64,000 nucleotides of DNA from an uncultured Sphingomonas sp. (GTDB lineage Bacteria > Pseudomonadota > Alphaproteobacteria > Sphingomonadales > Sphingomonadaceae): contig CAJYIX010000037.1 in NCBI GenBank assembly GCA_913775315.1, positions 62,001 through 126,000 of the forward strand, in the 5' to 3' direction. Under the pieces are notes generated by a model. It worked only from the letters and a program-made list of their open reading frames with translations. It ran no database searches and had not been told where the DNA came from. The position numbers and the translations under genes are program-made. Shown piece after piece: positions 59,595-64,000 of this stretch. The first letter of the stretch is position 1, and every line of letters starts with the position of its first letter.

Positions 59595-61928
59595 TTACAG
59601 CAGCTTGTCGAGCGTGATCGGCAGGTCGCGGACGCGCTTGCCGATGGCATTGTAGATCGCGTTGGCGACCGCCGCGCCGGTGCCGGTGATGCCGATCTCG
59701 CCGATCCCGCGCGCGCCCATCGGCGTGTGCGGATCGGGAATGTCGGTCCAGATCACCTCGATATCCGGGACGTCGAGATGCACGGGCAGGTGATATTCGG
59801 CGAGGCTCGCGTTCATCACCCGGCCCTTGCGCTCATCGAACTGCGTCTCCTCCATCAGCGCGAGGCCGAGGCCCATGATGATCCCGCCCCTGAACTGGCT
59901 GGCCGCGGTCTTGGGGTTGAGGATCCGCCCGCAATCGAAACTGCCGAGAAAGCGGCTGACGCGCACCTCGCCGGTGACGGCGTTCACCCGCGCTTCGGCG
60001 AACATTGCCGCGTGGCTGTGCATCGACCAGTGCATCATCTCGAGCGGCAACGGCGGCGACGCCTCCGCGCTCACTGACGGGCGGTTCGCACGCGCGAGAA
60101 TCGAGGCGTAGCTCTCGTACGCAGCCTCGTCGTCGGCGCGGCACAGGCCAGCATCGCGGCAGGAAAGCTCGTCGGGCTTGGCCCCCGCGATCGGCGAATC
60201 GTTGCCGGCGAGCTTGACGAGCTCGGCCACCAGCGCGCGGTGCGCGGCGACGATCGACGCGCCGATCGAGGCGGTCTGTTGCGACCCGCCCGCCATCACC
60301 GTGCCCGGCAGCGTCGAGTCGCCATAGTGGAAGGCGATTCCCCCGGGCGACAGGCCGAGCCGGTCCGCCGCCACCTGCGTCGCGGCGGTGGCGGTGCCCA
60401 TCCCCATCTCGTGCGCGGCGATGTCGATCGTCGCCCCGTCGCCGGTCAGCGTGATGCGCGCCGCACCGCCGGGCATCCGGTAATAGGGGTAAGTGCCGGT
60501 GGCGCAGCCCATGCCGACCCACCACTCCCCCTCGCGCCGCGCGCGCGGGGTCGGCGAGCGGCGATCCCAACCGAATTTCTCCGCGCCCATCCGGTAGGCA
60601 GCGTCGAGGTGGCGACCCGAGAAGGGCAGGCCCGAAACCGGGTCCTTTTCCGGCTCATTACGTAGCCGCAGCTCGATCGGATCGATCCCCGCAACCTCCG
60701 CCAGCTCGTCGATCGCGCATTCGAGGGCGAAGGTGCCCACCGCCTCGCCCGGCGCGCGCATGAAGGTGTTGCTGAGCGACTCGATCTCCACCGTCTTGAC
60801 GTCGAGCAGCATCGTCTCGGTCGCATAGGCGCTGCGCGTCGGCAGGATGAACGGTTCGGGCATCGGACTGGCCGGCGACTTGGCGGTGAGGCCGGTGTGG
60901 ATCAGCGCGGTCAGCTTCCCCTCCGCCGTCGCGCCGAGCGCCACACGCTGCTCGGTCGGCGCGCGGCCGCCGACGATGCGATAGACGCTCTCGCGCGACA
61001 GCATCAGCCTGACGGGCCGCTTCGCCAGTTTCGCCGCAGCGGCGGCGCATGCCTGATGCTGCCACAACCCCTTGCCGCCGAACCCGCCGCCGACGAAGGG
61101 CGAGGTGACGACGACCTTGTCCTCGCTCAAACCGAATACGCGGCCGATCGTCCACGCCTCCTGCGCGACCATCTGCGTCGTGTCGTGGATGCGCAGCGTC
61201 CCGTCGTCCTGCCATTCGCAGGTGAGCGCATGGAGCTCGATCGCATTGTGATTATGCCGCGGTGTCGTGTAGCGCGCGTCGACGCGGAAATGCGCGGCGG
61301 CGAGCGCTTTTTCCGCATCGCCGATCTCGTTGCGGAGCGGCTGGGCCATGAAGCTGCCCTGCTGCGTCCCCTTCGCCCGCGCCGCGGCAAAAGACGTGAC
61401 GGCGGGCTCTTCCCTGAACGTCACCGCAATCAGCCCGGCGGCTTCGTCGGCGATCTCCTGCGTCTCGGCGACCACGACCGCGACCGGCTGACCGTTCCAG
61501 TGGATGCGATCGTCCTGAAGGATCGGAAGCGCGTCCGGCCCCGCCGCCTTGGCCGCCGACATGAACACCGGCATCGGGTTCATCCGGGGCGCGTTACGGT
61601 GTGTCATGACGAGGACGACGCCCGCCACCGCCTCCGCCGCCGCGGTGTCGAGCGCGGCGATGCGCCCCTTGGGCGTGTCGGCATGGACGATCGCGGCATA
61701 GGCCATGTTCGGCAGCGCGACCTCGGCCGAGAAGCGCGCCTGACCTGCCACCTTGAGCGGTCCGTCGAGCCGCGACAGCGGCTTGCCGACATGGCCGTTC
61801 TGCTTGCGGATCAGCGGGTCGGGGGTGCTGCCGGGGATCCACTTGTCCGGGGCGAGCGCCACCGCCTTGGTCAGCGCCGCCATGGCGAGCCCCTGTGCGC
61901 GCGACTTGGCATTGTCGAGGATGCTCAT
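59595..61928 (-). CDS. paoC: aldehyde/xanthine dehydrogenase molybdenum subunit (PaoC-like)
   Basis: 777 aa. GKPLSRLDGPLKVAGQARFSAEV, the molybdopterin-binding FVGGGFGGKG and the catalytic Glu in GIGEIG near the C-terminus. It is the large subunit of a heterotrimeric molybdenum hydroxylase with FAD and Fe-S partners encoded next, transcribed leftward with 4-bp overlaps. Confidence 0.92.
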   Translation of the reverse strand: MSILDNAKSRAQGLAMAALTKAVALAPDKWIPGSTPDPLIRKQNGHVGKPLSRLDGPLKVAGQARFSAEVALPNMAYAAIVHADTPKGRIAALDTAAAEAVAGVVLVMTHRNAPRMNPMPVFMSAAKAAGPDALPILQDDRIHWNGQPVAVVVAETQEIADEAAGLIAVTFREEPAVTSFAAARAKGTQQGSFMAQPLRNEIGDAEKALAAAHFRVDARYTTPRHNHNAIELHALTCEWQDDGTLRIHDTTQMVAQEAWTIGRVFGLSEDKVVVTSPFVGGGFGGKGLWQHQACAAAAAKLAKRPVRLMLSRESVYRIVGGRAPTEQRVALGATAEGKLTALIHTGLTAKSPASPMPEPFILPTRSAYATETMLLDVKTVEIESLSNTFMRAPGEAVGTFALECAIDELAEVAGIDPIELRLRNEPEKDPVSGLPFSGRHLDAAYRMGAEKFGWDRRSPTPRARREGEWWVGMGCATGTYPYYRMPGGAARITLTGDGATIDIAAHEMGMGTATAATQVAADRLGLSPGGIAFHYGDSTLPGTVMAGGSQQTASIGASIVAAHRALVAELVKLAGNDSPIAGAKPDELSCRDAGLCRADDEAAYESYASILARANRPSVSAEASPPLPLEMMHWSMHSHAAMFAEARVNAVTGEVRVSRFLGSFDCGRILNPKTAASQFRGGIIMGLGLALMEETQFDERKGRVMNASLAEYHLPVHLDVPDIEVIWTDIPDPHTPMGARGIGEIGITGTGAAVANAIYNAIGKRVRDLPITLDKLL

Positions 61929-62908
61929 GCGCCTGCCTCCGAAAGGTCGGAAAGGACCGCAGCGATCGTCCGCCGCGCCAGCTCGATCTTGAACGCGTTG
62001 TCACGCAGCGGCACTGCCGGGCCAAGTTCGGCATCGGCCGCGGCGAGGAAGCTGTCCTCGCCCGCCGCGGCACCGACCAGCGCCGCTTCGGCCGCATGCG
62101 CGCGCCACGGTCGATGCGCCACGCCGCCCAGCGCCAGCCGCACCTCGGCCACCCGGCCGTCCTCGACACGAAGTGCCGCCGCGACCGAGATCAGCGCGAA
62201 CGCATAGCTCGCCCGATCGCGCACCTTGCGATAGCGCGAATGCGCGGCGATCGGCAGCGGCGGCAGTTCGATGGCGGTGACGAGTTCGCCGGGGACCAGC
62301 GCCGTCTCTCGATCGGGCGTGTCGCCGGGCAGCAGGTGGAAGTCGCCGAACGTAATTTGCCGCGCACCCTGCGGCCCCTCGGTATGCACGGTTGCATCGA
62401 GCGCGGTCAGCGCGACGCACAGGTCCGAGGGATGCGTCGCGACGCACGCCTCGCTCGCGCCGAGGATCGCGTGGATGCGGTTGAACCCGCCCTGCGCGTC
62501 GCAGCCCTCGCCCGGCACCCGCTTGTTACAGCGCGAACCCTCGACATCGTAGAAATAGGTGCAGCGCGTCCGCTGGAGCAGGTTGCCGCCCACCGTCGCC
62601 ATGTTGCGGATCTGCGCCGACGCCCCCGCGACGATCGCGCGGGTGACGAGCGGGTAGCGGGCGCGGACCAGCGGATGCCCGGCCAGATCGGTGTTGCGTA
62701 CCCCCGCCCCGATCCGGAGGCCGCCATCCGCGGTTTCCTCGATCTCGCGGCCGATGCCGCTCACGTCGACCAGCGCGGCGGGCGCCTCGATCCGCTCGCG
62801 CATCAGGTCGATCAGGTTGGTGCCGCCGCCCAGGAACCGCGCACCGCCGCCCGCCAGTTCGAGCGCCTGTCCGGGGGCATCCGCGCGCGCATAGGTGAAG
62901 GGCGTCAT
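61925..62908 (-). CDS. paoB: molybdenum hydroxylase FAD-binding subunit (PaoB-like)
   Basis: 327 aa. FAD-binding LGGGTNLIDLM and NMATVGGNLLQRTRC, followed by a Cys cluster in CTYFYDVEGSRCNKRVPGEGC that in PaoB binds an extra [4Fe-4S]. C-terminal CO dehydrogenase flavoprotein domain. Start placed at MTPFTYARADAPG. Confidence 0.92.
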   Translation of the reverse strand: MTPFTYARADAPGQALELAGGGARFLGGGTNLIDLMRERIEAPAALVDVSGIGREIEETADGGLRIGAGVRNTDLAGHPLVRARYPLVTRAIVAGASAQIRNMATVGGNLLQRTRCTYFYDVEGSRCNKRVPGEGCDAQGGFNRIHAILGASEACVATHPSDLCVALTALDATVHTEGPQGARQITFGDFHLLPGDTPDRETALVPGELVTAIELPPLPIAAHSRYRKVRDRASYAFALISVAAALRVEDGRVAEVRLALGGVAHRPWRAHAAEAALVGAAAGEDSFLAAADAELGPAVPLRDNAFKIELARRTIAAVLSDLSEAGA

Positions 62909-63414
62909 GCCGCGTTCTCCAGCCCGAACGCATCCTTGATCGCGGCGATGATGCCGTTGTGCGCGCCGCAGCGACACAGATTGCCGCTCATCCGCTCGCG
63001 CAGTTCCTCGCGGGTCGCGGCGATCGTCTCGGCGGTCACGTCCGCCGTCACGTTGCTGGGCAGGCCGCGGCGCAATTCCTCGATCATCGCGACCGCCGAA
63101 CAGATCTGGCCCGGCGTGCAATATCCGCATTGCAGCCCGTCATGCTCGACGAATGCCGCCTGGAGCGGATGGAGGTCGCCCGGCGTCCCCAGCCCCTCGA
63201 TCGTCGTCACCTCAAGCCCGTCGACCTGCACCGCCAGCGTCAGGCAGGACAGCACGCGGCGACCATCGACGATCACCGTGCATGCCCCGCACGCGCCCTG
63301 ATTGCAGCCGACCTTGGTACCGGTCAGGCCCCTGTGTTCACGCAGGAAATCGAGCAGCGAAACGCGCGGATCGGTGGGCGGCGGCGCCTCGATCCCGTTG
63401 ACGATCAATGCCAT
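62905..63414 (-). CDS. paoA: molybdenum hydroxylase [2Fe-2S] subunit (PaoA-like)
   Basis: 169 aa. Plant-type ferredoxin cluster C-x4-C-x2-C (GCNQGACGACTV) with Cys in LSCL, and the second [2Fe-2S] domain with CGYCTPGQ and CRCG. First gene of the operon. No TAT signal, unlike E. coli PaoA, so the complex may be cytoplasmic. Confidence 0.93.
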   Translation of the reverse strand: MALIVNGIEAPPPTDPRVSLLDFLREHRGLTGTKVGCNQGACGACTVIVDGRRVLSCLTLAVQVDGLEVTTIEGLGTPGDLHPLQAAFVEHDGLQCGYCTPGQICSAVAMIEELRRGLPSNVTADVTAETIAATREELRERMSGNLCRCGAHNGIIAAIKDAFGLENAA

Positions 63415-63461
63415 GCGCCTCTCCTTTTCGAGGCCATGGTAACGGGCGTTTGTGACGGCGG

Positions 63462-64000
63462 CTAGACGGCCGTTGCACCCTGCCCGCTGCCGGTCCAGCG
63501 TCGCTCGACCAGCCGGGCCACGGCGGAGGCAAGGCCGGGACGCACGAACAGCCAGTCGCGGATCATGGGGCCGGGCTCCGCCCCGATCACCCGCTTGTAC
63601 CCGCTGTCCCCCGCGCCCCAGTCGACGCGAGCAATGCCGTCCTCGCGCGCGCGCACGAGGTTGCGATAGTAAAGGAGCTTGCCCGGCGAATGCTTTGAAT
63701 AATCGGGGATATAGCTGTTGGCGATCGCGTATTTGAGGTCGCCGACGTTCATGTCGAAGCTGAACGCCGCTGGCCGCCCGCCGACGCGTAGCACCGCGGC
63801 CCACATCATCTCTGCCAACACCGGATCGGCGGCGGCGGCGCGCCAGAAGGCGCCGTGCCCGGCGGCGGTGAACTTCGCATCGCTGCCATCGGTGCGGTCG
63901 GCGATCCAACTCGCCTGCTCGATTTGCGCCAGCGCACCGAACTCGCCCTCGGTCCAATCGGCACCGCTGACGAACGCCCAGTCGAGGCTTCCGTGCGCGC
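63462..64000 (-). CDS. GNAT / CelD-like acetyltransferase, partial
   Basis: The gene runs off the window's right end; at least 179 residues. SWIADRTDGSDAKFTAAG, RPAAFSFDMNVGDLKYAIANSYIPDYSKHSPGKLLYYRNLVRAREDGIARVDWGAGDSGYK (in parts) fits the GNAT_6 (CelD/BcsL) family of acyltransferases involved in polysaccharide or cell-envelope assembly. Confidence 0.8.
   Translation of the reverse strand, partial: AHGSLDWAFVSGADWTEGEFGALAQIEQASWIADRTDGSDAKFTAAGHGAFWRAAAADPVLAEMMWAAVLRVGGRPAAFSFDMNVGDLKYAIANSYIPDYSKHSPGKLLYYRNLVRAREDGIARVDWGAGDSGYKRVIGAEPGPMIRDWLFVRPGLASAVARLVERRWTGSGQGATAV

Noticed and set aside
57122-59617. 831-aa plus-strand frame opposite the DNA ligase and GH16
   Set aside because: His/Arg/Leu/Gln-rich antisense translation. 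Ligase and GH16 motifs on the other strand are clear.
1-64000. CRISPR arrays, rRNA genes, complete IS elements
   Set aside because: No regularly spaced short repeats with unique spacers, no rRNA-like sequence and no transposase frame were seen.

Overview
The window looks like a high-GC alphaproteobacterial chromosome, most likely a sphingomonad (Sphingomonas or a relative). This rests on protein flavour: LOV-HTH regulator, Gly-rich double cold-shock protein, lptC-lptA pair, paoABC-type oxidase, and typical sphingomonad intergenic repeats. It is an inference from recall, not from a search.

About 4.2-40.5 kb is a P2-like myophage prophage. The left-going arm has portal (Q) and terminase (P). 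The right-going arm has scaffold/protease (O), capsid (N), small terminase (M), head completion (L), tail X, holin, SAR endolysin, nested Rz/Rz1, R, S, a cargo array, J, I, tail fibre genes, V, W, sheath FI, tube FII, E/E+E' with a programmed -1 frameshift, tape measure T, U and D. A lysogeny block follows: S24 repressor, Cro/YdaS-like protein, CII-like protein, an Ogr-type zinc finger, several small proteins, a GapR-like protein and a tyrosine integrase. The integrase ends 124 bp from a tRNA-Met gene whose 3' end faces the prophage. I found no duplicated tRNA end on the left, and no P2 gpA-type replication gene, so the left border probably lies outside the window. Left-side accessory genes are a large ATPase-phosphoribosyltransferase fusion (0.1-3.3 kb), an SOS-box-controlled SRAP peptidase operon, a small operon ending in a HIRAN protein, an AT-rich orphan and a Dam methylase.

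Three observations stand out. (1) A dyad element, CCGNTNGAG-N5-CTCNANCGG, occurs at the start of each of three late units (terminase/scaffold divergence, J operon, V operon), and the phage encodes an Ogr-like protein with the exact CX2C-X22-CX4C spacing. This looks like a late-activator circuit with a new operator. (2) Between tail genes S and J lies a 3.4 kb array in which single small genes (lipoprotein, three or four tiny membrane proteins, a VOC protein, an anticodon-less tRNA-Leu-like sequence, a BLUF photoreceptor) alternate strictly with copies of a ~90 bp repeat with inverted ends. It resembles an integron cassette array but has no integron integrase. (3) A TcmP / three-Cys (Gp37/Gp68) pair sits in the lysogeny region, with tcmP directly behind the repressor.

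From 40.6 kb onward is ordinary host chromosome: 2'-5' RNA ligase-like protein, Kup, Lrp-type regulator divergent from alanine dehydrogenase, DUF3072, SnoaL-like, cysteine synthase, ABC exporter, saccharopine-dehydrogenase-like reductase, lipoprotein, glutathionyl-hydroquinone reductase, glutaminyl cyclase, cold-shock protein, TerC, RNase D, LptC, LptA, LOV-HTH, ATP-dependent DNA ligase, GH16 glucanase, a three-gene molybdenum hydroxylase operon and a partial acetyltransferase.
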